From Micropterix aruncella (Eukaryota > Arthropoda > Insecta > Lepidoptera > Micropterigidae), in contig OX155980.1 in assembly GCA_944548615.1 (NCBI GenBank), positions 64,219,929-64,283,928 of the forward strand: a stretch of 64,000 nt of DNA, written 5' to 3'. The position numbers were made by a program, and so were the translations under genes. The notes under the pieces were generated by a model, which was not told the origin of the DNA, ran no database searches, and saw only the letters and a program-made list of their open reading frames with translations. Positions 1 to 12,214 of this stretch are shown piece after piece. Numbering within the stretch: position 1 is the first letter of the stretch; each line of letters opens with the position of its first letter.

Positions 1-775
1 CTAATGAGCCCATAGTTGACTTTAGTTTTTTGAAATTTTCAACATATTGAATCCAGATTTCCAGCAAACATAACCGCTCCCGTTAGCCAGACTATAAGTC
101 ACGATATATTCAGCAATACAAATGTAGTAGTTTTTTTCATAAAATGATGGTAGTTTTTACCTAGTCTTCAGCGTTTGAATAGACATGGAATTGCTGTGAT
201 ATTGTGTTAATGCACACCCTAAGCAGCCATAATGCAGTCATTCTAGTTTCTCGACAGAGACCGAATAATGGATCATTAAATTAGGATTAGAAAACGAACA
301 AGCAGTACCATCATTGAGTTGTTGATATTGACAATGGATCGAAAGTAAATGTTATCAGTGTAAAGTATGTTTAATGCTGCCAAACACAAACAGTGAAGCG
401 ATTGAGCGCTGTATGAGTGTGTGTGTGTGTCAGCAATTTGCAACATTTTTCCCCGGAGATAACAACAAACAAATTGACATTACAATTTGTGTAGTGTAGG
501 TAGGCAATAATAGGCTTGTGTACAAAAGACGCTGGGCTGACTTGGCTGGGGAGAACAAGCGCCCGTCCGGCCATAGCACACCTGTAATGTAGACACAAGC
601 CTTGAAATAAGCATTTCAACGCGTCGCGTCGCGACATGGTGCCCAGAAATTGAAATCAAGTCTCTAAAAATTGAAGAAAAGTGTACCGCGTTTAATTTTT
701 TGGAAGTGCTGTTGGTTTATTTTGTGTTTATAAGACACGCCCATTTTATATATTAGAGAGGAAACGATAGCATTA
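1..775. other. AT-rich non-coding stretch, no gene seen
   Basis: No reading frame here looks like a known protein. A short GT run lies near 418-430. The stretch around 530-640 is a little richer in GC than its surroundings but carries no recognisable exon. I see no terminal repeats or tandem structure. Confidence 0.5.
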
Positions 776-779
776 TTGT

Positions 780-970
780 CGTATGAACAGCATATCACTA
801 GAACGATCGCCCCTCTGATATATGATTATTACTCTATCACTGGCGATTTTCTTACTAGAATTGCGGAAGTAAATGATGTCGTAGTTATCTTTCATTCCCA
901 GCTTACGTTCAATAAGCTTATCGCTGATTCCCCCAAGTCTTCCTTTAAGTTGGTTGGGTTTCGTTACTAG
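780..970 (+). pseudogene. LINE reverse transcriptase scrap
   Basis: A short open stretch encodes a segment resembling the region just after the palm domain of CR1/Jockey-type non-LTR reverse transcriptases. It has a hydrophobic strand plus a phenylalanine-histidine turn (VVVIFHSQLTFNKLI), followed by a serine-rich helix ending LVGF. In this protein group the block normally reads as a conserved leucine-gly-val-x-phe-asp strand followed by a leu-thr-phe helix start. Here the usual aspartate is histidine, and the frame ends within 60 residues. No endonuclease domain, no catalytic YxDD and no 3' tail are visible next to it, so this is an orphan fragment. The assignment rests on this one block. 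Confidence 0.55.
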
Positions 971-979
971 TAACCAACA

Positions 980-2395
980 ATATTTTCACAATATTCGGGA
1001 TATCATTAAATTGTAAATTCAATTGTAAGACGTAGATTAGAAAGGAATGCAGTTATATGGAATCCATGGGAGGATCAATGTACATACCTATATCTCACCG
1101 TGTTAAAAAAAATCAAGTAATCTTTTTTACTATTTTGATTCTACCTACATATACACTAGGTACTAGATTTTGCTGAGCATAGCGGGCTATTATTTCTTTA
1201 GTATTTACCTAAAAAATGGTCACACTGGCCGATGTTTAAAGCTGATTCGCGGCAAAGTTGACAAATCTATCACACTAATAGCGAAAGTTTGTTTGGTTAC
1301 ATAATCTATTTCCGGAGCCGTCCTCGCAAACTGTATCCTAAGTCGAAATCTGATCACAAGCGCCTTTCGGAAAATAGATTGGTTTTTTCCACAGCTTCAG
1401 ATATAGGTATTTTAATTGCAGTCCACACCTTTTTAATGTATGGGCATTGCTGCATTTTAATGTATGGGCATAATTAATAATTTCTGGATAAAATCAACAC
1501 TGTATTATACTTTAGGTGCATACCTATACTTACACATATATTACTGATTGTCTTGTGTATTGACGTATTATTTTCGTAATGGAGTGGTATTACACAATAA
1601 ATATAAAGGTTGTTTAAAAAAAATATTTTGCTAACGCGCTCAGCACCGTTTCACGATTAATTTTTTTTCATTGGCAGCTATCATTTTCTCAAATGGCATG
1701 TTATAACTTATTTAATTAAATCTAAATAAGTCTTTAACAGTTTCTGATTATATGGTATTATTAAGTTAGTTGTACGGTTTTTACTTCTTTATATAATTAA
1801 TATTAATTCTTATATTATAAGGTAAATCTCAACGACTTTGTATATCTATAATATTGATTAGTGAAATAAACAAGTAAATATAATATCGACGCACCAACCT
1901 ATATTCGAAAAAAACCATTCCATATTTAAAATACGATTTCCATAGATATGTATGTATGTAGTATACAACGCATTTAACAAGATTGCTCAATCAAGTTATT
2001 GAACATTAGCGATCATCAGAGCAATATAATTCGCAGCCCGAGATAATTCTTTTGATGTCACTCGGTAGCACTATCGCGTTTCATTTAAGGAAACCGCAAC
2101 GGCTTAAGGACGCCGCAGCTATTAATGAAACCCCAGCTAATAATCTCTTCATTACTAGGAATATATTGCCAACAAATAATTTCTCGTAGACACTAGTGTA
2201 AGTGTGAGCGTTTTATCGCATACAGAAAGGAGCAAAAGTGATATTGATCTAGCAATGTTGCCGGCAATGGAACACCTATTAACTTACATTTTATTTCAAA
2301 ATACTGTTGAGGAACTCAGACTGTACCAGCAATATGTCTCTCATCACTCATCATAGCTGACTTGAAAATTGTTTTCTTAAGGGCTGACTTACTTG
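980..2395. other. AT-rich non-coding stretch
   Basis: No supported gene. Frames are short and the composition is very AT-rich from 1500 to 1980. The interval 2040-2395 lies directly upstream of the gypsy fossil and may contain its gag-pol junction or LTR in decayed form, but I could not match it to anything. Confidence 0.4.
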
Positions 2396-2399
2396 GCCG

Positions 2400-5230
2400 A
2401 CAACGTTCCGCCTAATGAATAGGTATTGCAACATGTTGAGCATTACATCGAGGCTGAAGGGCGTCATGTGTTTGCTAGGCCTAAACCTCTACCTCCGGGT
2501 AAGTATGATATCGTCAAAAAGGAACTTCAGAACCTGATTGAACGTAATATACCTATGTCTACTAAATTCCTCGCCGTAGACAAGTTCTCTGCACACGGCC
2601 AAGAGAAATAATGGAGAAATGCGAATATGCAACGACTACAGGAAACTGAACAGCTGGGCTATCGCTGATCGGTTTCCAGTTGTTACTGCATGGAAATACA
2701 TTTTTTAATCTCCTCTACTTGGTAGGGCTTGCAACCCGGTACTCATCTATGAAGCTCATATTCCCAAAACGGCTTTCACCACGGCGTTCGGACTGTTCGA
2801 GTTTACGAAACGTTGCTTCGATTTGCAAAATTCAAGCTAAAACTTTCCAGCGTTTTAAGACAGAAATCTGCGGAAGAGCGACATACGAGCAAGAGCACCG
2901 ACAGCATATTAGACAGGTGCTAAAATGACTAGATCAGAACGGAAATACACTAAACCTCTAAAAGTGCCGGTATAATAAAAACACTTCACTATCTAGGCAT
3001 ATTACTATTAAGCATATTACTATTAAGCGTATTACTATTAAGTATATTACTATTACGGCATATTACTATTAAAAACACTATTAAGTCACCGAGGACGGTA
3101 TTACTCCCCTACCGAAGCGTACGCAAGGTCATAGCGGCCGCAGTCACTGAGTACGCAGCAGACTTTAAGATGCTCGGGAAGTCCAGCAGCTTCGCCATGT
3201 TTTTAGTATGATCAACTTCTACTGCGACTGTACTTCGCATGCTGGAAAGAAGTTGAGCTGAGCTGAACAAGCATTTAATAGCTTAAAGAGAAACGATTAG
3301 ACAATTAATATCATGGGGCGAACCTTAATACAATGAGGCAAAGCTTTGAGCGGTTGAAACAAGACTTTAGACCTGCAGCAACGTTGGCACACCCAGCACC
3401 GAACTAAAAGGTATTACTTGTGTGCAAGGCATCGTAAAAGACGGTGGAGCGGCAATTCTTTAAAAAAACAATAAATGTTTTGAGTCGCTAGGGTTTTCTA
3501 TCCCGCAACTAAGCCGGCATTTGCCTGAGCGAAAGGATTTTGAGTAACTTTGAGAGCAAACCCAGAATACGGAAGTCAACGATGCATTCAGAGACGTTTG
3601 GACCATCAAAAAAGTAACTATAACAAGATTTCGTGATCTACCCATTTGCGATATGGCAATATACACAATGCGACCGCTGCTAACCGTCGTATTTAGCACG
3701 TTTGAAATGCAGCATAATATCGCTCACCCAGATAATATACGGTAATGAAATCTTGAGAAACGACGCTTTTATCTATTACTATTGAAGAAGTGGACGCAAG
3801 CAAGCGTTTCTTGTCAACGAGTAAAACTTATGCGACACAATCATCCGCCATTCAAGAAGTAGCCGGTCATTCGCACATCTACACCTCGATTTATCGTATT
3901 CCAGTCAATTCATCATAATTGATTGCAAATGGTCCGCTATTTACAATTATTGGACATATTTTAAGGACTAGTATTACTAGTAAAAACCCAAGTTGGCAGG
4001 ATCCAAGACTCTGTAGAGGCAGAGTTGAAGTTGAAAGAACAGTGTAATTTTCCCACTTTTTTCAGTGTTTTATCTATATTTCCGTTCTCTGCGTATGAGA
4101 GAAGAAATGGTTATTGCCAATTTCGTAGAGGAGAAAATTTACTAATATTTTATATAAACAACTTTTCCTGTGGGCTAGAGTTTCCTGATTACAGAGCATC
4201 TAAAATACAATAATTTGGGAAAAATACAAGAAATTCACATTTTAAAAGAAAAATGTATACGTTTATTGAATATTCATAACATATTTATCTTTAAATACTA
4301 TAAGTATTAATTTTTATGTTTACAATGTAAGTTTTTTGAAGGCCTTAGCATTGAAAATTTCTGTCCGTCATATTCAAAAATTATAAATAAGACCTTTTGC
4401 AATGAATCCTAATATTTTTGTATAAATTGACTGGCCTATTGGGGCCAATGCAAGTTTTTCGTGATTAGAGATATATTTTAACAATGATAAATCGAACGAC
4501 ATATTATTGGTTAGAAGCGAAACTAATCCCAGAGCAAACATTTGAGTCGACTGTAAGAGCGCTGCATGAGAATTTCGCGATACTATTACTGACCAAATCA
4601 CCAACTTTGACAGCCGCCAATTCAGAAGACTAACAGATTTGCAAGGCATCAGAACATCAATCTAATCGCAAATAAAATACTCAAACGTGTCCAGATAACA
4701 TTAAAAGCGGTTTATATGGCCCCGAGAACAGAAAAGACTGTTTAGATTAACTATCGACTGTATTGTTAAGATTGCGAGGGGCAATTCGACAATACACAGA
4801 GATTAGCGCCGCTAAAGTAGCTTTCGGGAAAAAACACTACGTTTGCCTGGCGAATTCATACAGCCGACTAACTAGACTGCGCTCGATGATACCTTCGTGG
4901 AGCAGCCACAGCGGCAACTGGCAATATTTGCAATAATTTCAACTAAAGAACACAAGAGAAGCAATATGTTTTTACATCTGGACCTAAAAAAATACAGCAA
5001 TGCGATGGTGTGCAGTGGCCCTTAGCAAACCCTCATAATGGACCTTATAGAAAAGTTGCTTGTAGAAACTATTAAGAGTTTTAATGTATGGGAAAACGAG
5101 AGTTGTTTCCGCAGGTTGGGTGAAACCCGCTTTTGTCACGGCAAGCTCCAGTGATGACGAATCCTAACAGCGCATACCAATAACGAAGTTACTGGAAACG
5201 TCTGAGGAAATGTTATGGCGGGGACGAGGC
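2400..5230 (+). pseudogene. Decayed Ty3/gypsy retrotransposon pol
   Basis: Recognisable pieces of a gypsy-type pol polyprotein occur in the right order but in shifting frames with many stops. They are: the start of reverse transcriptase (2426-2610, with a FARPKPLPPGKY block), a block ending in FGLFEF near 2785-2805, the region after the active site (2835-2930), the connection/RNase H entry (3090-3440, including a block like INFY and later LAHP), RNase H remnants to about 3700, an integrase core trace near 3850-3900, integrase C-terminal blocks (4690-5010, including TLRLPGEF), and the tail near 5100-5170 (VSAGWVKPAFV). The catalytic YxDD segment of the reverse transcriptase is absent: the frame passes directly from the block before it to the block after it. 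No LTR pair could be paired by eye. The element is long dead. Clade assignment is inferred from block order. Confidence 0.75.
2995..3075 (+). repeat. 15-bp minisatellite inside gypsy fossil
   Basis: About five tandem copies of a 15-bp unit, catattactattaag, with single-base variants. The array lies inside the decayed reverse transcriptase of the gypsy element, between the block after the active site and the connection region, so it expanded after insertion of the element. Confidence 0.85.
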
Positions 5231-5234
5231 AAAT

Positions 5235-5930
5235 TATTGAAATTAAATAGATTTCATTATCCAAGTGTTTAATTTGATATTTTCTGATTATTAATTTTTA
5301 TCCCACTACCATACATAAATTATGTTTCTATTGAGTGACTATTAACTATTTAATTTTAATGTTTTTTTTATTTTGATTACCTGTATGGAAATAACAAAGT
5401 TGTTTTTATCTTCTCGCCAACGCGTAACATAAAATAACATACATGCTTGTCCAGTGGCGGATAAACTGGTATTGGTTACGGAAATATTGTAAGACCTTAT
5501 TAAATACTACATATTTACAAACGTATACAATACCAGTTTGAAGCAGTAGCTATTACAAGAATATATAATATTTCAAAAATGAAGACGATTGTAATCGGAA
5601 GTATTTTTTTGAACTATTAATGTAATTTGTAAATAGCTTTTGATTATAAATAGGTGTATTACAGAAAATATTGATATACGTTTTAAGTATTAAAATACAA
5701 AAAGCGAAATTAAAAAAAAATACAATAAATAAAACACAAACATTTCTTGATGGTAAATATCAAAATAAAGCCAGAATTAAAATAAAAGTGTTTTAATATT
5801 TCAAATAGTCTAAAGAATAATTAATGATGATCATCCTTAATATAAATATTGTTGGCTTGCTCTACATAGTCAAGAATAATTACATTCAAAATCAATATGG
5901 AAAAAACATAGTTAATAACGGGACGACACC
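5235..5930. other. Very AT-rich spacer
   Basis: Long A/T stretches without any open frame of interest. It could include the 3' LTR of the neighbouring gypsy fossil, but no TG...CA pair was found. Confidence 0.4.
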
Positions 5931-5934
5931 GTTA

Positions 5935-6310
5935 CTAAATACATGTTGTTAGAAATAGGAATATCGACAAAGAATTTTCATTCGCCCACGCGACAAGCGA
6001 CATCACTGTCACTGCAATGCCGCCAGATCCACGCATGGCTTGCATTCACTATGTAACGGACTATGCCAGCGATGATGTTTGTGTTTCGACCGCTCGCGGA
6101 CTTTGCTACGTCTCGCTTTGGCTCCGTTCCTCCGCCCTCCCGATTCCCTATCACCACCGCCAGCCAAAGGTTGCACGGATCGCTGTTTAATGTTCAACGG
6201 AATCTGCCTTTATATCATTTCGACTGTTTACTTTCAAACAATCGCTGTTTTTACTTGACCGTTTCGCACCGTAATCGCAACGCGGCACCACACCAGCACA
6301 CGGCATAAAT
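5935..6310. promoter_or_regulatory. CpG-rich patch, function unknown
   Basis: GC content and CpG frequency rise sharply against the AT-rich background, with short overlapping frames on both strands but no protein I recognise. Such patches in insect DNA can be promoters with a non-coding first exon, or parts of unrecognised elements. No TATA box, initiator or splice site is clear enough to call. Treat as an island of unusual composition only. Confidence 0.25.
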
Positions 6311-6399
6311 GCTTCGTAGCTATGACTATATTTCAATCCTTTGATAAATATAGGAAAACGTATTATTATTGGCGTCAGCAATAAGCCTGCAGCCAGTAG

Positions 6400-7435
6400 T
6401 TGGATTTATATCCATCTTTACCAGTAGAAGATTATTCAGATTTTGAAATCCTTACTTCTTCCCTGGTCTCATAGTTCAGTCAAGCATTCGCGCTTCACGG
6501 AGAAAAATATAACGATGTAATACATGCAAAAACGTATGCTTCAACAAGGATTACATTATATAACGCGGACAGTGGTCCATATGTATAAGTCAACATGACG
6601 GGTTTCGGTGTTAACGTGACGGTAATTACCGTGTCGTAATGTTACAACACACTGTTATTTCACCACGTCGCGAACTTGGGATCTCGCTTCTATCATGACA
6701 GCTTGTATACGTACGGTCATAACCGGACACATGAATCAAGTTAAAATTCATACAGTATACTGTTATTTCCGTATTAACCGTAAGGAAAACGTTGATACTC
6801 ATAATCAAGTAGTTAATAGAGTTTCAACAAAATGCTTTGTAATTCAACACAATTACGATTGAAAGATCGTTATTTTGTATAAAACCGTAATGACAAATTG
6901 GAAATGCAAGAAAAAATCCGATATTTTTCTAAGTGTTGGTCGCTGTTTTTATAAAGAGCCATTTACTGTAATATCAATACTATGATAGAATTTTAAATGA
7001 TCATCCACTCCTGGAACTTTTAAGAACCTTTTCAATCAGTCAAAAGAGAAAGTAATGAAAATATTATAGGTACCATGTAAGAATACCATAAAATATTACA
7101 AATATCTATTTTCAATTTTGACATTATTACTTTAAATGATCTTGACAAAACAACATTAAAATAACATTACTGAAATGTAATAGTTCGATAACAATCGTTT
7201 CAAATTTCACAAATGACAGACTGTAACAACACATTAGCAAAGTTTATAAGAACAATCATGTGGTAATCTAAATACGTAGATAAAGACCTAAACCCAAAAT
7301 TAAATGTAGGCTAATAAGGGGTTAGTATAAATGGTCTAATAGGACAATGATAAAGGTCACCGCTGACATGTCACGAGATCCCAGGATCGTAAATGGCCAT
7401 ATAATGGAGCAAGTCGACGAATATCCGCCATGAAT
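6400..7435. other. Non-coding stretch, nothing recognised
   Basis: Frames are short on both strands. No terminal repeats or tandem array noticed. Confidence 0.4.
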
Positions 7436-7439
7436 AGGG

Positions 7440-8085
7440 CAGATCATAATAGCTGGGTCAACTAGAGTTGCTAACTACAACAGGCGAACCCGTCACCCCA
7501 GGAAATTAGATCGTTCTGTCTCCCGTAAGGTGAGCTCAGAAGACTTAGGACAAAACAGTCCAAGCCAACGCCTTACCGCGAGATAACCAGGTTAATCACC
7601 CAGCGGGCCGACACTCGCGCCTTTACTTCCAGTTGCAACCAGATTACTCCGGTCTCCCGAGTACAGGTCCGAGTTTACTTGCGCGGTCCTCGCCCTTACG
7701 TAGCGTTGATAGGGTGTATACCTACCTAATCTATCGCGGACCACAACATCATTTGCCCGGCTCTTCACTCGGTATCGGGTAACCGATTGGTCGTTTATTA
7801 CTATAGGAGACAGTACTATTTCCAGACTCCCCCGGCTCTCGGTCAGAATGCATAATCGATTGGCTAACTCCACAAGGTGTGCAAACCGTCCAGGAGCGCC
7901 CGAAGGTTGACTCCTAGGGGAGACTGGCCCGAAGGCCAGAGTCCTACCCTGGCTCGCACTTCTATGTGGAGGCCGCCGGATGGGTGCTGACCCGTGAGTA
8001 TGACCGAGCCTGAACACATAGGTCTTCGTGGCCAAACTGCAACAGGGCCCATTAGCTCCCTAAAATGGGGCAGACTACTGGACTC
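7440..8085. repeat. Dispersed repeat family W, copy 1
   Basis: This GC-richer block shares ordered sequence blocks with 26620-27125 on the same strand. Examples are 'aggcgaacccg(t/c)caccccag', 'ccaacgccttaccg(c/t)gata', a 'gcatagtcgattggctaa'-like string and a following 'caaaccg(t/c)cca' block. The order is the same in both copies but spacing differs through indels. A minus-strand frame of 147 codons (7592-8035) is open here but is rich in arginine and serine and resembles no family I know; in the other copy the frame is not conserved, which argues against coding. A block near 46100 (gggcccctta-gctcactaaaa) resembles the end of this copy near 8045. Likely an old mobile element of unknown class. 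Confidence 0.6.
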
Positions 8086-8089
8086 GGAC

Positions 8090-9090
8090 TCAACTTTTTT
8101 GATCGGGAGATCGACAGAAGTATACAGCAGTCTTTCGCAAGCTCGGCGAGGTATTCCGCTGCAAGCTTTACCAGGGCGTCTAAACTATTACTATTAACCA
8201 GGGCGTCTTTCCTGTAATAACATATGCCTGCGAAATATAGACAATTACGAATGGGATTGTTCACATTTATTTTTACATTTTTTATACATTTCCATTTAGA
8301 GGATGCACCGTTCTTGGATCAGTCATTAAGCTCATCATTGTAAGTATATACATATGTACGGTATGTTGAATAACACAATAGAAAGATTTTCAATAATGAC
8401 TACAAAGCACCTATGTAGTCAGAGTAAGTAATTCCTAGTAATCATAATCATGGATAATAAGCCTTATCAAATAATAGTCGATCGGAGAGCTATAACAGTC
8501 GATCGACAAATCAATGCGGAGTGTTCTCTCATTGCTCATATACCAGTTGTAGTTCAAATTGCAGCTCAGTTAAATGATATTGACAGTGTTCTCCGATTGA
8601 ATTTCGTAAACTGTAAATAGAGGAGTAATTGCCGGTACTTCATAATGCTCCTCATCATCCTTAATAATAATGCCGGTGCTGCAGCTCTTTCAAGATGCTT
8701 GTAATTAGTACAGTATAATCCGAATATCTTATATTGTTGATATTTACGTCATTTACCTCAAATAAAATCAAATCCCGTCTATTGTCTTCAAAACTTTTAC
8801 ATCGTTTTATAGACACAATAGTTTAGATAGCCGATTAAGGTTTAATTAACTAAACATCGATAATAAGTATCTTCTTAACAGACTTATGCACATACTTAAT
8901 AATAATAGTATGAGATACTTAAAACTACAGTTTGAGTTGTCAAGAATTGTCATGAAATATAAAATATCTGAGGCAATTTAAAATAATTGAAAGTTAATGA
9001 AATGGTAAAAATATAAATTAATAATAAAATGGACATATAAATTAATATAAATAAATAAAATCCACATGGAAGTTGTCAGTCATCTAATTA
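8090..9090. other. AT-rich stretch with LINE-tail-like block
   Basis: No gene. A short direct repeat around 8477-8512 contains 'cagtcgatcg' twice. The block near 8757-8850 (see separate entry) resembles a reversed LINE 3' end. The rest is simple AT-rich DNA. Confidence 0.4.
8757..8850 (-). repeat. LINE 3'-tail-like block, copy 1
   Basis: The string tcaaataaaatcaaatcccg followed by 'tattgtcttcaaaacttttaca' is shared, with changes, by 21180-21260. A CAAAT-type simple repeat at one edge fits the reversed 3' tail of a non-LTR element. No coding part remains attached. Confidence 0.4.
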
Positions 9091-9095
9091 TAATT

Positions 9096-9155
9096 CGTTA
9101 ATATACGAATCTCTCTCAATAACTACCATATTGAGAGAGATTCGTTTTTAACGAG
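9096..9155. repeat. Perfect 16-bp hairpin with 7-nt loop
   Basis: Arms 9106-9121 and 9129-9144 are perfect reverse complements (cgaatctctctcaata), separated by the 7-nt loop actacca. Weaker pairing continues outward to about 9096 and 9155. There is no poly-T terminator logic in a eukaryote, and the surrounding sequence is low-complexity AT. Could be a small inverted duplication or the tip of a small RNA hairpin. Confidence 0.8.
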
Positions 9156-9159
9156 ATCG

Positions 9160-9925
9160 ACTTTTAATTTAGATTGAAATGGCTATTTTCCCGTTTCTAC
9201 ATATACATTTTTTAAAGGCAGATTATTGTAACACACCATTCCTAAGTAATTTGGATCATTTTTGTAGAATTTCAAACACTGACAGGGCATTATTAAATTG
9301 TGCCTATCTCTTGTCTTCAACATTCCTATATTTTTTTATATTAACTTTATGCATTCAAAGATATGTAGTTATGGTTGAGTGAGTATACTGAGATTTTTGA
9401 AGCTACCGCGACATGATCCACTACAGTTAAGATTAATCAAAATTCTTATGTCTCGTTTTTGGAGAGAGAAAATTGACCACGATTTTGGATTTATAAGTTT
9501 CGGAATGACCGATTCATTTTAATAAGGTACACTTTAAGCTTCCAAATGAGAGATATTTTGTAAGTGGTCACACAAAGCCGAAAATGTACTATATTTTACT
9601 ATTTTTATTTATTTATTTGCTACGAAAAAAACCTTAATACCAAATATTCAAAATTACATGCCGTTTACAAAGCTTGGGTTTAGACTCTAGCTTGAGTCTA
9701 GTATAAGCAATCAAACGACAACCCCAAACAGATGTGTACTTGGATCATAGTAGGACCTAGCTGGATTTCAGTACCCACCTATTTACGCATTCTCTTTCGG
9801 TTATTGTAAAAGCCTTCTAAAATTTTCGCCTTCAGTACAAGGAAGGGTATGAAAGTCAGGCGAAACTCTCCATCCATTTAGCTCTAGGTTTCTCAATAAT
9901 CATGTTTCGCTTTTGGAACCCTTTC
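9160..9925. other. AT-rich stretch with short LINE-tail-like run
   Basis: A TTTA run near 9602-9620 may be a reversed LINE tail. A small palindrome, agactctag-cttgagtct, lies near 9690. No gene is supported. Confidence 0.35.
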
Positions 9926-9928
9926 AAC

Positions 9929-9982
9929 CAAACAAAAAGCTATCTACTCCACTCCCAAACAAAAAGCTATCTACTCCACTGC
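9929..9982 (+). repeat. 27-bp unit, two tandem copies
   Basis: The unit beginning caaacaaaaagctatctact occurs twice head to tail, with one late mismatch. Confidence 0.85.
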
Positions 9983-9984
9983 CA

Positions 9985-10515
9985 CCTAATATGAGTATGA
10001 TGTAGGTAGGCATGTATATGTAGGTAGGCAAAGGGGTGTAGCTTATGCGGCATTCTCTTCGTCGTACGCTTTTTACTACTACATTAGATTTCCATTAAAA
10101 CGTATCCGGCCAACGGTGTCGAGTTACCGTACGTACGGTCGTTCGCCTGGGAAATACTCTCTCTGCCGCCCGACGATGCTATACAATACTTATATACTGT
10201 ACATCTACATACACTCTCACTGCCAAGCCGCTACGTCATCATCATCGATTGCGCCGACATACATACTTCGCCGGCACCATGCAAACCGACAAAACATCTG
10301 AAACTTTGGACCTTTATATAACTATTCGAAAAATTGTTGAAATCTTTAAAAGTTTACCTTTTGTTTTGGTTATGCAATGTGTTGTTTAGCGCTTCCGAAT
10401 AATCCCTCCTTAAGTGCTATTCTTGAATTGGACAAAACAAACATTAGCAATAATATTGATAACAATGGATACAAAGTTCAGTCTAAAAACGACAACAACA
10501 ACATTAGCATATTTC
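9985..10515. other. Unassigned stretch, moderately CpG-rich 10040-10280
   Basis: CpG dinucleotides are commoner between about 10040 and 10280, with a 61-codon plus-strand frame (10116-10301) of no recognised family. Nothing else supported. Confidence 0.3.
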
Positions 10516-10520
10516 AATGA

Positions 10521-10680
10521 ACAGAGATTGGTAATCAAGATTATACATTGATATTGAAGTATTGGTAATCAAGATTAGAACAGAGACTAGAACAGAGATT
10601 GGTAATCAAGATTAGACTAGAACAGAGATTGGTAATCAAGATTATACATTGATATTGAAGTAGGGGGGGGGGGGGGGAGG
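10521..10680 (+). repeat. Nested tandem repeats ending in poly-G
   Basis: The block cagagattggtaatcaagat occurs repeatedly, alternating with 'tagaacagaga' and with 'tatacattgatattgaagta'. The last copy is followed by an unusual run of about 16 G (10663-10678). The pattern suggests two rounds of local duplication of a compound unit. Confidence 0.8.
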
Positions 10681-10689
10681 GGTCAGAAC

Positions 10690-12205
10690 TCGTCAGCTAT
10701 GGGCAACACAGCTAGTATTTTATATAATAGTAGGAGTGAATAGTTCTAATTATTTCGCCTGAACTTATAGAAATCATTTAAACCGCAAAAAGTGCAATAA
10801 TTTAGCATTTCCGATTAATTTAGTTTAGGGAATGAAAAGTATGCACATAACATTACATGGGATGGAAAACTTGAAATCTTTGAATTTTTGGCCTATCGGA
10901 GGTACATATAAACCGGGTTGAAAGAGCAAAGAATGAAAATACCTGCAAACGTGAATACTTCGTTAATGCCGTGCGTCACCCCGAATGACGACGAAAAACA
11001 TCTTGGCATTGTAATTTACAGGACTTGCTTAAAAATCTTTCACATAATTGTTTCGAGTGGCGTATAATAAAGTTGTCATAGACAATATGATATCATCTCG
11101 TTGAAAAATAAGAGAAACATGTCTAAATGCATAAGAATATTATTTTAAAAAGAAGTTGAGCACTTTGCAATATTACATGAAACTTTAACGAAATAATCAG
11201 ACGGATTTTTTTCAGCGTTAAGTACCTAGCTATCAATTAAAGAATATAAAAAAATCGGTTGTGTCATCCCAAGACTTTCCCGGCAAGTTGCCAAAGAATG
11301 ATTAAAGATTGATCTATGACTAGAGCGCCCTCTGGTGGATCGATTTAAACCAAAAACTTTTCAACTCTTGCCATGATGGAATAGTCTTAATCGTCGGAAA
11401 TTTTATCGAATTCACTATCCTTCCCCTCCTAGTCGGTTGGTGGGCCGGGAAAGTAAAACTAAGCTAAATGTAATTAATTTAATCTTGTAAATTTTCATTT
11501 CTATAGTTTTAACTAAGTAATAGTTAGTAATGTTATTTTCAAAACTATAACAATTTCTAAATTATTGCGATGTTCCCATATAAACGGGTATTAACCGACT
11601 CCTTTTACCATGAAAAAACTTTTAACATAGTTAGTAGGGGTCAATAATTCGATCACGGCCCAGTGATAGGCAAAAGGTAGTTTCCGTGAGGGTGATATTT
11701 ATATTCTCACAAATCATTCTACTATACATGATATGTAGCTACGTTCTATGTATAGTCTGCGCGCAAGTGCTAGTCACCGCCTGAGATGCGACAGGGGTGA
11801 GAAGTGGGTGATAGAGGGAGTGAGACGGGAGGAAAGACGAGGTTAGATGCACCTCAGGCAATGACTATAGCAAGAAATCCATTGATGAATTTTGGTAAAA
11901 GTTCTCAGAAAGGCTTTTCCTGTGATGATCATAATAATCGCGATAATGTGTGTAATAATTATAATCCCTAAATGTGTTCAAGTTTATTCGAAAGAGTATA
12001 ACTTCGACAGGTAGTTTTTATCGACGAACGTTCGTTTCATATTCCACTCTAACGTATTGCTCTATCTCATTCGCTTGAACTAATTTCAGGTTTAGTTCAC
12101 AAAGAAACGCAATCGGGCCCAATAATTTAAAACGAGAATAACTACCTGTTAATTTATTTAAAACATTTCTTCCGAGACCCGAATGAGCATCTGTGCTGCC
12201 TAATA
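10690..12205. other. Non-coding stretch, no gene seen
   Basis: No supported frame. A purine-rich segment near 11795-11845 and an 'agagcgccctctggtgg' motif near 11320 (a motif common in insect dispersed repeats) are the only notable points. Confidence 0.35.
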
Positions 12206-12214
12206 GATAAAGTA

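Noticed and set aside
4374..4649. 91-codon minus-strand frame
   Set aside because: It overlaps the decayed gypsy integrase region on the other strand and has no domain of its own.
7592..8035. 147-codon minus-strand frame as a gene
   Set aside because: Frame is not kept in the second copy of the repeat at 26.6 kb, and composition is low-complexity Arg/Ser/Gly.
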